Origin: Oscillospiraceae bacterium
GTDB taxonomy: Bacteria; Bacillota; Clostridia; Oscillospirales; Oscillospiraceae
Assembly (NCBI GenBank): GCA_017621795.1
Contig: JAGASJ010000087.1
Span: 1 to 64,000, forward strand
Direction of reading: 5' to 3'
Length of the DNA: 64,000 nucleotides
The position numbers and the translations under genes were made by a program. How positions within the stretch are numbered: position 1 is the first letter of the stretch; every line of letters begins with the position of its first letter. Under the pieces are notes generated by a model. That model saw only the letters and a list, made by a program, of their open reading frames with translations. It was not told the origin of the DNA and ran no database searches. Shown here piece after piece: positions 51,154 through 59,577 of this stretch.

Positions 51154-51708
51154 ATGAAAAAAGTTGTGTTGTTAGGCGATTCTATCCGGGCGATCGGCTA
51201 TGGCCGCAAAGTACCGGAAATGCTGGGTGAGGAGTATACGGTATGGCAAAGCGAAGATAACTGCCGCTTTGTAAAGTATACCCTGCGGATGCTTTTCGAG
51301 TGGAGAGAGGATATCAAGGACGCAGACATCATCCACTGGAATAACGGCCTGTGGGACACCTCCACAGGACTGTTCGACGACGGTGGAAAGCCCTTCACCG
51401 AGGAAGAGGAATATGTGGCCAATATGCTGCGGGTAGCAGAGGAACTGCTGAAGATCACCCCCAACGTGATTTTTGCCACCACTACCCCTGTTCACCCGGA
51501 ATATCAGTATAACAGCAACGAGGTCATTAAGCGCTACAATGCGGTCCTCGTTCCCAAGCTGCAGGCAATGGGCATTCGCATTAACGATCTGCACAGCTTG
51601 GTCTCTCAGGATGTGGAAGGCTATATCTGCGAGGATCAGCTGCACCTGAATGAAAAGGGTGCGGAAGCTTGCGCCAAGCAGGTGGTAAATGCTATTCGCT
51701 CCATTTAA
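51154..51708 (+). CDS. SGNH/GDSL-family hydrolase
   Basis: 184 residues, cytoplasmic. LLGDSIRAIGYG (block I Ser), HWNNGLWD (Asn, block III-like) and the C-terminal EDQLHLNEKG (catalytic Asp/His) mark an SGNH esterase. Such enzymes remove acetyl or other acyl groups from carbohydrates. GGAGGAT precedes the ATG by 7 bases, and the gap to the propeller gene is 14 bases, so it likely acts on the same sugar. A second SGNH gene lies in the operon at 52437. Confidence 0.85.
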   Translation: MKKVVLLGDSIRAIGYGRKVPEMLGEEYTVWQSEDNCRFVKYTLRMLFEWREDIKDADIIHWNNGLWDTSTGLFDDGGKPFTEEEEYVANMLRVAEELLKITPNVIFATTTPVHPEYQYNSNEVIKRYNAVLVPKLQAMGIRINDLHSLVSQDVEGYICEDQLHLNEKGAEACAKQVVNAIRSI

Positions 51709-51750
51709 ATACATAAAACCGTTTTTTAAAATTAGTCTGGAGGAATCATT

Positions 51751-52437
51751 ATGAAGCGTTCTGAAATCAACAAAGCACTTAAAGAGCTGGAAGCCGCCTG
51801 CGAGCAGTATCGCTGCTACCTGCCCCCCTTCTGCCACTTTACCCCGGAGCAGTGGCAAAACATTGGTCACGAATATGACGAAGTCCGCGACTGTATGCTG
51901 GGCTGGGACATTACCGATTACGGTATGGGCGATTTTGAGAAGATGGGCTTTTCTCTGATCACTATTCGTAACGGCAACCGCGCTATGGCAGACAAGTATC
52001 CCAAGGTTTACGCAGAAAAGCTGCTGTATCTGAAGGACGGTCAGTATGCGCCCAACCACTTCCACTGGTATAAAACCGAGGATATCATCAATCGCGGCGG
52101 CGGAAATGTGCTGATTCGTGTGTACAACAGCCTGCCCAACGAGGAAATTGACTACGAATCCGATGTTACCGTCCACACCGATGGCCGTACATACACTGTG
52201 CCTGCAGGCAGTCAGATTCGCCTGACGCCCGGTGAGAGTATCCACATTCAGCAGTTCTTGTACCACGACTTTACGGTAGAGCCCGGCTCCGGAAACGTAT
52301 TGCTGGGCGAAGTGAGCCAGTGCAATGACGATAATACCGACAACCGCTTCAATCCTCCTGTGGGTCGTTTCCCCACCATCGAGGAGGACGAGGCACCCTA
52401 CCGTCTGCTGTGCAACGAGTATCCGGAGGCAAAGTAA
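51751..52437 (+). CDS. D-lyxose ketol-isomerase family (cupin) protein
   Basis: 228 residues. One cupin domain with metal ligands in PNHFHWYKTEDI (about 107-118, His-X-His and Glu) and a distal HIQQFLYHDF (His, about 168). Family members interconvert D-lyxose and D-xylulose or D-mannose and D-fructose. Next to a fructokinase-type gene, mannose to fructose is the plausible direction. TGGAGGAAT precedes the ATG. Its TAA overlaps the ATG of the next gene by one base. Confidence 0.88.
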   Translation: MKRSEINKALKELEAACEQYRCYLPPFCHFTPEQWQNIGHEYDEVRDCMLGWDITDYGMGDFEKMGFSLITIRNGNRAMADKYPKVYAEKLLYLKDGQYAPNHFHWYKTEDIINRGGGNVLIRVYNSLPNEEIDYESDVTVHTDGRTYTVPAGSQIRLTPGESIHIQQFLYHDFTVEPGSGNVLLGEVSQCNDDNTDNRFNPPVGRFPTIEEDEAPYRLLCNEYPEAK

Positions 52438-53051
52438 TGAAGATTTTATTTCAGGGAGATAGTATTACAGATGCCGGTCGGGATTACGCTGACCCCCATA
52501 ACTTAGGCTTCGGCTATCCCAAATATGCCGCAGAGCTGCTCAAAGCCCAATATCCCGATGTTTCCTTCGAGTTTGTGAATTTGGGTATTAGCGGCAATCA
52601 GACCAAGGACCTGCTGGAAAGAGTGGAAACAGATTTTGTGGACATTCAGCCGGATATTGTGTCGATCATGATCGGCGTCAATGATGTGTGGCACCACGCA
52701 GAGGATCGTTCCTGGATCCCGAATGATGTGTTTGAAGAGCGGTACCGCCGCGTTCTGCAGGCTTTAAAGGACCGCACAAACGCCAAAATCATGATCATTG
52801 AGCCGTTTTTGATTCCGGTGGAGGACAAGCTGTTCTTCCGTGAGGACCTTTCACCGAAGATCGAGATCATCCGCAAGCTGGCAAGAGAATTTGCGGATGT
52901 ATATCTGCCCACGGATGGGCTGCTGCACGCCGCGATGATCGGCAAAGAGCCAACAGCGTTTGCTGCGGATGGCGTGCACCCCACCCAATACGGTGCAGAG
53001 TATATCGGAGGGCTGTACGCACAGTACATTGCTCCCCTTATTAAAGAATAA
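52437..53051 (+). CDS. SGNH/GDSL-family hydrolase
   Basis: 204 residues, cytoplasmic. FQGDSITDAG (block I Ser at about 9), GISGNQTKDLL (block II), MIGVNDVWH (block III Asn) and ADGVHPTQYG (block V Asp/His) are complete. It resembles rhamnogalacturonan acetylesterase-type SGNH enzymes. The start at 52437 shares the A of the previous stop; the frame continues nine codons upstream. Two different SGNH genes in one operon suggest a multiply acylated substrate. Confidence 0.88.
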   Translation: MKILFQGDSITDAGRDYADPHNLGFGYPKYAAELLKAQYPDVSFEFVNLGISGNQTKDLLERVETDFVDIQPDIVSIMIGVNDVWHHAEDRSWIPNDVFEERYRRVLQALKDRTNAKIMIIEPFLIPVEDKLFFREDLSPKIEIIRKLAREFADVYLPTDGLLHAAMIGKEPTAFAADGVHPTQYGAEYIGGLYAQYIAPLIKE

Positions 53052-53063
53052 GGAGATAATCCT

Positions 53064-54008
53064 ATGGATGTAGTTGCATTGGGCGAATTGCTGATCGACT
53101 TCGCCACAATTACCACAGATGCGGATGGCTACCCCACAATGGCGGCCCATCCCGGCGGCGCGCCTGCAAATTTCCTGGCCGCGCTGACCAAATTCGGCTG
53201 TAAGACCGCCCTTCTGGGCAAGGTGGGCAATGATGCCTTCGGCAAGCTGCTCACAGGCACCCTGATCAGGGCGGATATTGAGACCTCCGGCCTGATCGTT
53301 GCAGAGGATGTGTTTACCACACTGGCTTTTGTCACCTTCGATGAAAGCGGCGACCGTTCCTTCAGTTTTGCCCGCAAGCCCGGCGCGGATACCCGTATGT
53401 CATACGAGGAGCTGAATTTGAAGCTGATCGAGGATGCAAAGGTGTTCCACTTTGGCACATTGTCTCTTACTGATGAGCCTGCCCGTACCGCCACCTATAA
53501 GGCGGTTGCCTATGCCAAGAGCCTGGGCAAGATGATCACCTATGATCCCAATCTGCGCAAGCCCTTGTGGAGCAGTATGGACGAATGCAAAAAGCAGCTT
53601 TTATGGGGCCTCAGCCAGGCAGATGTGGTAAAGATCAGCGATGAGGAAGTGGAATTTTTGTTTGGCTGTACGCCTGAAGAAGGCGCAGACAAGCTGCTGG
53701 GCGAATTTGGTGTGACGCTGGCAATGGTCACCTTAGGACCGAACGGCGCATACCTGAAGAACAAAACTGCCAGCACCTACGTGAAGTGCCCCAAGGTCCA
53801 CCCCATCGACACCACCGGCGCCGGAGACATTTTCGGCGGCAGTGCAGTCAGCCGTCTGCTGAAGCTGGGCAAGGATCCCGGCGTGCTCAATGCAGAAGAG
53901 CTGCACTATGTGGGTAGCTTTGCGTCCGCAGCCGCAAGTCTTTCCACAGAGAAGCAGGGCGGCATTTCCAGCATTCCCGAGGAAGCTGAAGTATTGGCAC
54001 ATCTTTAA
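53064..54008 (+). CDS. PfkB-family carbohydrate kinase (fructokinase-like)
   Basis: 314 residues. The start [11 protein letters not shown], PfkB signature 1 in [17 protein letters not shown] (about 30), [11 protein letters not shown] (about 160) and signature 2 [11 protein letters not shown] with the catalytic Asp (about 253) are all present. The overall pattern is closest to bacterial fructokinases making fructose 6-phosphate from ATP. With the lyxose/mannose isomerase it could carry mannose to fructose 6-phosphate. AGGAGA precedes the ATG. Confidence 0.9.
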   Translation: MDVVALGELLIDFATITTDADGYPTMAAHPGGAPANFLAALTKFGCKTALLGKVGNDAFGKLLTGTLIRADIETSGLIVAEDVFTTLAFVTFDESGDRSFSFARKPGADTRMSYEELNLKLIEDAKVFHFGTLSLTDEPARTATYKAVAYAKSLGKMITYDPNLRKPLWSSMDECKKQLLWGLSQADVVKISDEEVEFLFGCTPEEGADKLLGEFGVTLAMVTLGPNGAYLKNKTASTYVKCPKVHPIDTTGAGDIFGGSAVSRLLKLGKDPGVLNAEELHYVGSFASAAASLSTEKQGGISSIPEEAEVLAHL

Positions 54009-54051
54009 TCCGCTGAAGACAGCGTTACATCATTTTTTTGGAGGAATCTGT

Positions 54052-55878
54052 ATGAAAAACCGTTACATTGGAGATTACCCTGTAATTGGCATTCGTCCCA
54101 TCGTGGATGGCCGACGTGGCCCGATGATGCTCCGTGAATCCTTGGAGCCGATTGTTTGGGCAATGGCAAACGCCGCCAAAAAGCTGTTTGAGGAGAATCT
54201 GTTTTACTCCAACGGCGAGCCTGTCAAGGTCGTTATGGCGGATACCTGCATTGGTCGCGTGCCTGAAGCGGCTGCCTGCGCCAACAAATTCAAAAAAGAA
54301 GGCGTAGACATCACCTTGTCCGTAACACCCTGCTGGTGCTACGGCTCTGAGACTATGGATATGGATCCCACTACCATTAAGGGCGTATGGGGCTTTAACG
54401 GCACCGAGCGTCCCGGCGCTGTGTATTTGGCCGCTGTTTTGGCAGGTCACGCACAGAAGGGTCTGCCCGCCTTTGGCATCTACGGTCATGAGGTACAGGA
54501 TCGGGATCAGATCACAGAAGTACCCGAGGATGTAAAAGAAAAGCTGCTGCGCTTTGGCCGTGCCGCACTGGCCGTTGCCACCATGCGCGGCAAGTCCTAC
54601 CTGCAGATCGGTTCTCAGTGTATGGGTATTGCCGGCTCCATTATGGATCAGGACTTTATGGAATCCTACCTGGGTATGCGTGTTGAGTCTGTAGACGAGG
54701 TAGAGATCCTGCGCCGTATGGAAGAAGGCATCTATGACGAGGAAGCCTTCCGGAAGGCACTGGCCTGGACCAAGGAGCACTGCAAAGAGGGTCGGGACGA
54801 TAACCCCGAGTCCGTCTCCTTCCTGGGCAAGGACCACAAAATCAAGTTTACCCCCGAGGAAAAGGAAAAGCAGTGGGAATTTACCGTCAAGATGTACTGC
54901 ATCATCAAGGATCTGATGGCAGGCAATCCCAACCTGCCGGATAAGTTTGAGGAAGAGAAGGTTGGCCACAACGCTATTGCAGGCGGCTTCCAGGGTCAGC
55001 GTCAGTGGACGGACCACTGGCCCAACTGTGACTATCCTGAGGCACTGCTCTCCTCCACCTTCGACTATGAAGGCGCCCGTGAGCCCTACACACTGGCTAC
55101 CGAAAACGACGTGCTCAACGGCCTGGGTATGCTGTTTATGCGTTTGCTGACCCACCGGGCTCAGATCTTCGCGGACGTGCGTACATACTGGTCCGGCGAG
55201 GCAACACAGCGGGTCACCGGCTACAAGCTGGAGGGTAAGGCGGCTGAGTCCAACGGTATTATCCACCTGCTGAACTCCGGCGCGGCCTGTTTGGATGCCT
55301 GCGGTGAGTGCACCGACGAAAACGGCAATGCCATTATGAAGAAGTGGTGGGAAGTCACCGAGGAAGACATCAAGAAGATGACCGATGCCACCGTATGGTG
55401 TGAGGCAGGCTTCGATAACTTCCGCGGCGGCGGATTCTCCAGCCACTATACCACCCGTGCAGAGATGCCCTGTACCATGATTCGTCTGAATCTGGTTAAG
55501 GGATTGGGCCCTGTTCTGCAGATCGCAGAAGGCTGGACCGTCCGTCTGCCGGATGAGGTTTCCGACAAGCTGATGGAGCGTACCAACCCCACCTGGCCCT
55601 GCACCTGGTTCGCACCCCGTTGCGACGGCAAGGAGGGCTCTCCCTTCAAGACTGCATACGAAGTGATGCAGAACTGGGGCGCAAACCACGGCGCAATTTC
55701 CTACGGCCACATCGGTGCAGACCTGATCACCATGTGCTCTATGCTGCGCATTCCTGTGTGTATGCACAACGTGCCGGAGGAGGACATCTTCCGTCCCGCC
55801 GCATGGAACGCCTTTGGTATGGACAAGGAAGGTCAGGACTATCGCGCCTGCGCAACCTACGGCCCGCTTTATAAGTAA
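54052..55878 (+). CDS. fucI: L-fucose isomerase
   Basis: 608 residues, close to the usual 590-600. The whole sequence follows E. coli Fuc[78 protein letters not shown] and [12 protein letters not shown] (regions of the Mn-binding Glu and Asp), and [12 protein letters not shown] near the end with the His region. It converts L-fucose to L-fuculose and, in many members, D-arabinose to D-ribulose. The ATG at 54052 has GGAGGAA 7 bases upstream; the frame from 53890 overlaps the kinase gene. No fuculokinase or aldolase follows. Confidence 0.96.
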   Translation: MKNRYIGDYPVIGIRPIVDGRRGPMMLRESLEPIVWAMANAAKKLFEENLFYSNGEPVKVVMADTCIGRVPEAAACANKFKKEGVDITLSVTPCWCYGSETMDMDPTTIKGVWGFNGTERPGAVYLAAVLAGHAQKGLPAFGIYGHEVQDRDQITEVPEDVKEKLLRFGRAALAVATMRGKSYLQIGSQCMGIAGSIMDQDFMESYLGMRVESVDEVEILRRMEEGIYDEEAFRKALAWTKEHCKEGRDDNPESVSFLGKDHKIKFTPEEKEKQWEFTVKMYCIIKDLMAGNPNLPDKFEEEKVGHNAIAGGFQGQRQWTDHWPNCDYPEALLSSTFDYEGAREPYTLATENDVLNGLGMLFMRLLTHRAQIFADVRTYWSGEATQRVTGYKLEGKAAESNGIIHLLNSGAACLDACGECTDENGNAIMKKWWEVTEEDIKKMTDATVWCEAGFDNFRGGGFSSHYTTRAEMPCTMIRLNLVKGLGPVLQIAEGWTVRLPDEVSDKLMERTNPTWPCTWFAPRCDGKEGSPFKTAYEVMQNWGANHGAISYGHIGADLITMCSMLRIPVCMHNVPEEDIFRPAAWNAFGMDKEGQDYRACATYGPLYK

Positions 55879-55932
55879 TAAACCAAGGTGGCGGCGTTTA
55901 AAGCCGCCACCCATTTATAAGGAGATACGCTT

Positions 55933-56382
55933 ATGCTTAAAAATATTCCGCCGATTCTCTCCCCGGAACTACTGAAGGTGCTGTGCGAGATGGGGCATAG
56001 TGACCGCATTTGCATCGGTGACGGCAACTTCCCCGGTGCGGCAATGGCCAAGGCGAAAAACGCCATTTTCCTCCGCGCTGACGGTCACGGCGTGCCTGAA
56101 TTGCTGGATGCCATTTTACAGGTGATGCCTTTGGACACCTACATTGAAAAGCCCGTCGTTTTGATGGAAAAGATGGATTGCGATAAGGACCTGGATATTC
56201 CTGTTTGGAAGACCTATAAGGAGATCGTGGCAAAGCACGATGACCGCGGTGAAAATGCGGTAGGCAATATCGACCGCTTCAAGTTCTACGAGGAAGCCAA
56301 GGATTGCTATTGCGTGATCCAAACCGGCGAGACCGAGATCTATGCCAACGTCATTCTCCAAAAGGGCGTTATTAAGCTTTAA
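55933..56382 (+). CDS. fucU: L-fucose mutarotase (RbsD/FucU family)
   Basis: 149 residues. MLKNIPPILSPELLKVLCEMGHSD, IGDGNFPG, FLRADGHG, and INRFxFYE-type segment (NIDRFKFYEEA) match FucU; the end ILQKGVIKL is also typical. It interconverts alpha and beta fucose, feeding FucI. AAGGAGAT precedes the ATG, 54 bases after fucI, and it is the last gene before the operon terminator. Confidence 0.94.
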   Translation: MLKNIPPILSPELLKVLCEMGHSDRICIGDGNFPGAAMAKAKNAIFLRADGHGVPELLDAILQVMPLDTYIEKPVVLMEKMDCDKDLDIPVWKTYKEIVAKHDDRGENAVGNIDRFKFYEEAKDCYCVIQTGETEIYANVILQKGVIKL

Positions 56383-56402
56383 AATCCGAAGAATTGTATA
56401 TG

Positions 56403-56441
56403 AAAAAGTGCGTTGCTTTATTTCAAGCAACGCACTTTTTG
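56403..56441. terminator. Bidirectional terminator between fucU and the barnase lipoprotein
   Basis: AAAAAGTGCGTTGCTT/AAGCAACGCACTTTTT with a short TATTTC-type loop. A and T runs on the two sides give T-runs on both strands, fitting the convergent genes either side. Confidence 0.9.
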
Positions 56442-57143
56442 TCAGTATAATCGGGTAAAGGAGCGATAGTGATCGCTGGTGTAGTAAACGATGCCGGTTT
56501 TTGTGTAGACCAGCCGTTTGCTGCCGCGACTGCCGGAAGTGGAGTAAAGTGTGCCAATGTCACATTCGTAATAGGTCTGCCCATCCGGGAGCAATCCTTC
56601 GTAGTTGTAGAATCGGTCACCGCCAATGCAGTATCCATTTTTGGATAACACCTTGGGAGCGGTGCTTCCAAAGCGGTTTTGGGCCTGACTTTTGGTGATA
56701 AAGTTGGAGGGCAGACAGTGATAGGTGTGAATGTAGGCCGCAACCTCATCTTTATAAGTAAGACCGGTGGCAGGCGGTTCGGTAGGCTTTTCGGTAGGCG
56801 GTTCGGTAGGCTTCTGCGTGGGCGCCTCGGTGGGTGCTTCGGTGGGTGCCTCGGTGGGTGCTTCGGTGGGTGCCTCGGTAGGAGCCTGAGTAGGAGCTTC
56901 CGTCGGTGCCTGGGTAGGTCTTTCGGTGGGCTTTTCCGTGGGTCGCGGGGCAGGAGCCTGCGTAGGCGGCTCGGTGACCTCCGGCTCTGTGGTTTCCGGT
57001 ACGGTGGTCTCCGGCACGGTGGTCTGTACGATGGCATCTGTTGTGACCTGGGTGGTTTCGGGAAGCTGCGGGCTTTGCGGCGCACAGCCTGCCATAGACA
57101 GAAGCAGTAATAAGGCTAAAAATAAAGATGTAAGCTTTTTCAT
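56442..57143 (-). CDS. Lipoprotein with Pro/Thr stalk and C-terminal barnase-type ribonuclease domain
   Basis: 233 residues. Signal peptide with lipobox SMAGC (Cys about 20), then about 100 residues of Thr/Pro/Glu-rich stalk including many (A/P)PTE repeats, then a barnase (N1/T1 microbial RNase) domain from about 125. It matches barnase at AAYIHTYHCLPSNFITKSQA, IGGDRFYNYEGLLPD and the C-terminal TSDHYRSFTRLY. Catalytic residues are kept: Glu193 (barnase E73), Arg206 and Arg210 (R83, R87) and His225 (H102). It should cleave RNA, preferentially after G, while tethered outside the membrane. A barstar homologue is encoded 24 bases upstream in the same operon. Confidence 0.9.
   Translation of the reverse strand: MKKLTSLFLALLLLLSMAGCAPQSPQLPETTQVTTDAIVQTTVPETTVPETTEPEVTEPPTQAPAPRPTEKPTERPTQAPTEAPTQAPTEAPTEAPTEAPTEAPTEAPTQKPTEPPTEKPTEPPATGLTYKDEVAAYIHTYHCLPSNFITKSQAQNRFGSTAPKVLSKNGYCIGGDRFYNYEGLLPDGQTYYECDIGTLYSTSGSRGSKRLVYTKTGIVYYTSDHYRSFTRLY
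56796..56930 (-). repeat. GC-rich repeats coding the PTEAP stalk
   Basis: Tandem 12-base-type units (GGTGCCTCGGTG, GGTGCTTCGGTG and variants on the plus strand) encode (A/P)PTE repeats of the lipoprotein stalk. Copy number is likely to vary among strains. Confidence 0.75.
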
Positions 57144-57167
57144 TTCTCTATGATCCTTATGTATATA

Positions 57168-57440
57168 TTATGGCGTCATCATTACGGTCAGGCGGGGGTT
57201 TTCCTCACAAGCCTCACGAAAAACGTAAAGCAGCTTTCCGCACCAGTCCCCAACAGCATAATGCAGTGCGTGAAAATTGGTAAGAGTAAGCTCTGTTTGC
57301 TTTGAAATGTCCGTCAGGCAGTCGTAAAGGGCATCTAAATTGTGGCCGTAGTAATCGGGGAAGGAGAGGGCCTGCGCCAATGCCTGATGTACAGCGGCAG
57401 GGGTGCTGAGCGGCTTGCAGTCGATGGTGATTTTCTTCAT
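57168..57440 (-). CDS. Barstar-family ribonuclease inhibitor
   Basis: 90 residues, the same length as Bacillus amyloliquefaciens barstar. MKKITI at the start, LSFPDYYGHNLDALYDCL in the middle and YVFREACEENPRLTVMM at the end align along the full barstar fold. Tyr30, Asp36 and Asp40 correspond to barstar Y29, D35 and D39, which plug the barnase active site. It is cytoplasmic, protecting the cell from enzyme that fails to be exported. The gene comes first in the two-gene operon, with AGGAGA 6-7 bases before the ATG and a strong promoter plus palindrome upstream. Confidence 0.92.
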   Translation of the reverse strand: MKKITIDCKPLSTPAAVHQALAQALSFPDYYGHNLDALYDCLTDISKQTELTLTNFHALHYAVGDWCGKLLYVFREACEENPRLTVMMTP

Positions 57441-57453
57441 AATATTCTCCTGA

Positions 57454-57532
57454 AGTAACCGATTTAACCATCGGTTACTAAAATTTAATTACGCATCCTA
57501 CTTATTATAGCCCACCCCCATAGGAAAGTCAA
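57454..57532 (-). promoter_or_regulatory. Promoter and operator-like palindrome of the barstar-barnase operon
   Basis: Minus strand: TTGACT (57532-57527), 17-base spacer, TATAAT (57509-57504). Between the -10 and the ribosome site lies AGTAACCGAT-TTAACC-ATCGGTTACT (57454-57479), a perfect 10-bp dyad, usable as a repressor site or a leader hairpin. Confidence 0.75.
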
Positions 57533-57567
57533 TGAGAAACCCAAACACCGGCGGTATACTCAGCGGC

Positions 57568-58242
57568 CTATTCCAGTACCGCCTTTAGCTTCATGAGGGC
57601 CTTTTTTTCGATACGGCTAACGTAGCTGCGGCTGATGCCGGTGATCTTTGCCACATCCCGCTGCTTTTGGGGTGTGCCGCCGCCCAATCCGTAGCGCAGG
57701 GTAATGACCTGCTTTTCCTGCGGGGTGAGCACCCGGTCTATGGCGCTGAGCATCTTTCTGATATCCTCCCGATTGCTGATGCGCTCCAATAGATCCTCAT
57801 CCTGTGCCACCACATCCATCAGCGAAAGGGCCGCGCCGTCTCCCGCGGTCTCAATGTAATCCGACAAGGAGACGTCCTGACTGCTCTTTTTCTGACTGCG
57901 GAAATACATCAAAATTTCATTTTCCACGCAGCGGGCGGCATAAGTACCCAGCCGAGCACCTTTGGAGGGATCGAAGCTTTCGATGCCCTTGATCAGCCCG
58001 ATGGTGCCGATGGAGATCAAGTCTTCCTGATCGGCATTTTGGGCGTAGTATTTTTTCAGAACGTGGGCGACTAAGCGGAGATTGTGTTCGATCAGCACAT
58101 TGCGTGCCTGCAAATCTCCGTTTTTAAACCGGGTGATATACGCGTCTTCTTCCTGGCGTGTCAGAGGCCGGGGAAAGCTTCCCGAGCCTAACTGCAGTGC
58201 AAACATCAATCCGCTGACGATGAGCCAGACGGCGGCGATCAT
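57568..58242 (-). CDS. sigK: Sporulation sigma factor SigK (pro-sigma-K), uninterrupted
   Basis: 224 residues. A hydrophobic pro-segment (about 1-20, MIAAVWLIVSGLMFALQLG) precedes region 1.2/2 (RNVLIEHNLRLVAHVLKKY, DQEDLISIGTIGLIKGIESFDPSKG, YAARCVENEILM) and region 4 (TLRYGLG, GISRSYVSRIEKKALMKL). These are SigK signatures; it directs late mother-cell gene expression after removal of the pro-sequence. The ATG at 58242 has GGAGGTGAGG upstream; the frame runs on to 58293 without a better start. Unlike the split genes of B. subtilis and C. difficile, no skin element interrupts it. An AATACAGT stretch just upstream recalls a SigE -10, weakly. Confidence 0.93.
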   Translation of the reverse strand: MIAAVWLIVSGLMFALQLGSGSFPRPLTRQEEDAYITRFKNGDLQARNVLIEHNLRLVAHVLKKYYAQNADQEDLISIGTIGLIKGIESFDPSKGARLGTYAARCVENEILMYFRSQKKSSQDVSLSDYIETAGDGAALSLMDVVAQDEDLLERISNREDIRKMLSAIDRVLTPQEKQVITLRYGLGGGTPQKQRDVAKITGISRSYVSRIEKKALMKLKAVLE

Positions 58243-58411
58243 ACGCCTCACCTCCAATATACTGTATTGCCCCCTGCCAGTCCTTTTTCCCAATCCCGGG
58301 CAATAAAACTCAAATCAGCCTAAGTAGGTGAGAGAAAACCGTATACCATCAAGCCCCCCCGCACAATCAATCCTCCCCCGTAACATTTTCTATCAATTTT
58401 TAGTAAACAAT

Positions 58412-58454
58412 CGAAAAAAGCACCTGTTGCTCATTAAATAAGCAACAGGTGCTT
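58412..58454 (-). terminator. Terminator of the defence-type operon
   Basis: AAGCACCTGTTGCT/AGCAACAGGTGCTT, a 14-bp stem with loop CATTAAATA. On the minus strand it is followed by TTTTTTCGA, so it ends transcripts coming from the RES gene. The rest of 58243-58534 shows no gene. Confidence 0.88.
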
Positions 58455-58534
58455 GCAGGCTCATTTGGTTTGTCAGAAAGACAATAATATCTCTATATTC
58501 AGTGTCCGCTGTGATTCATCCTCTCTTGTATTAG

Positions 58535-59542
58535 TTACACATTCTTTGTCCATTCTAAATCATTTATTTCAGATTTGAGCCTTGGGGTACCGATTTTATA
58601 AATCAGAGGATCATCCAATTTTAAATCAATTCCTTTTACTTCTACTAAATCTGAAGCAAAAGCGGAACAGTCTTCAGGATTAAAAAGAACGATATTTATT
58701 CCTTCTCTATGTAGAGAACTTCTAAATCTTAATCCGTCAAATCCCATGTTTTTAATTTCTTCGGCAATATACTGTGTGGGCAGATACTTTGTTGCATCAC
58801 CGTTATACGGCTTTGAAAACATCTCTCCTATTGTGTTGTACAATCTCGGTAGTTCTACCACTTCATCATTCACTATGTCGTGGATATCTAAAGTTAAGTC
58901 GTATAGTTTAACATCCTTTGTCAATCTAAACCTTGCAACACTTACCGTATCACCTATAATTGGTCTTACTTCATATACAGGGGTTACTGAATCTTCACTT
59001 AAATATAAGTATCGAATATGATCAGGATTTGCTCTCCCATTGCCGACAAGATCTGCTTTTGGAGCGCCTGAATCCTCAGCATTCCAGCCTTTGAATCTCA
59101 CATTTTGTTTCCACTTCTTTTGTGCGTTAACAAGTTCCGGTGTTTCATCATAATCGTAATTACCATAAATCTCCGGCATCAAAGAAAGAATCTTTTCCTC
59201 ATCCGTCCATTCGTTAAGTATTTTTTCAATCTCAGATTTACTACATCCGTTCTCCTGCAAATAGTATTTTACAAGTTTGTTGAAATTGCTCTTTTCGAAA
59301 ACACGGGCACGATATAAAACAACACCTTTTTTGAGGATCGTTACTGCGTTTTCTTTGCACTCGTAGATCTCATCTATAACTGCATGCTTGACCGAAAAGC
59401 GATTTTTATAGATTAATTCTTCTTCGAAGTTCTTCCATTGCGAGTTCCTTTGTTTGATGTCTTCCATAAGCATTGCGAGCAGGAGAAACTTCCATTCATC
59501 GCTATTCATATGTTCAAAGTCCGTTTTTATATCTTTATCCAT
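58535..59542 (-). CDS. RES-domain protein (NAD+ phosphorylase-type toxin domain)
   Basis: 335 residues, no signal peptide. A helical N-terminal region (1-75) is followed by a RES domain (about 75-310). VVLYRARVF gives the conserved Arg, RYLYLSEDSVTPVYEVRP the Glu, and LRFRSSLHREGINIVLFNPE the Ser. RES toxins such as MbcT and Res degrade NAD+ by phosphorolysis. Usual toxins are about 150-230 residues and come with a Xre/MbcA antitoxin; here the protein is longer and no antitoxin adjoins, so it is more like a defence effector. It is last in the HsdR operon, 35 bases after the previous gene, with AGGAG before the ATG. The region is AT-richer than neighbours. Confidence 0.83.
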   Translation of the reverse strand: MDKDIKTDFEHMNSDEWKFLLLAMLMEDIKQRNSQWKNFEEELIYKNRFSVKHAVIDEIYECKENAVTILKKGVVLYRARVFEKSNFNKLVKYYLQENGCSKSEIEKILNEWTDEEKILSLMPEIYGNYDYDETPELVNAQKKWKQNVRFKGWNAEDSGAPKADLVGNGRANPDHIRYLYLSEDSVTPVYEVRPIIGDTVSVARFRLTKDVKLYDLTLDIHDIVNDEVVELPRLYNTIGEMFSKPYNGDATKYLPTQYIAEEIKNMGFDGLRFRSSLHREGINIVLFNPEDCSAFASDLVEVKGIDLKLDDPLIYKIGTPRLKSEINDLEWTKNV

Positions 59543-59577
59543 CTTTTCTCCTTTTTACTGTTCACGCATGTATCTAA

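Noticed and set aside
53890..54051. N-terminal extension of FucI
   Set aside because: It overlaps the kinase gene and lacks a ribosome site, while GGAGGAA precedes the ATG at 54052.
57568..58242. sigK interrupted by a skin-type element
   Set aside because: The coding frame is continuous from the pro-sequence to region 4.
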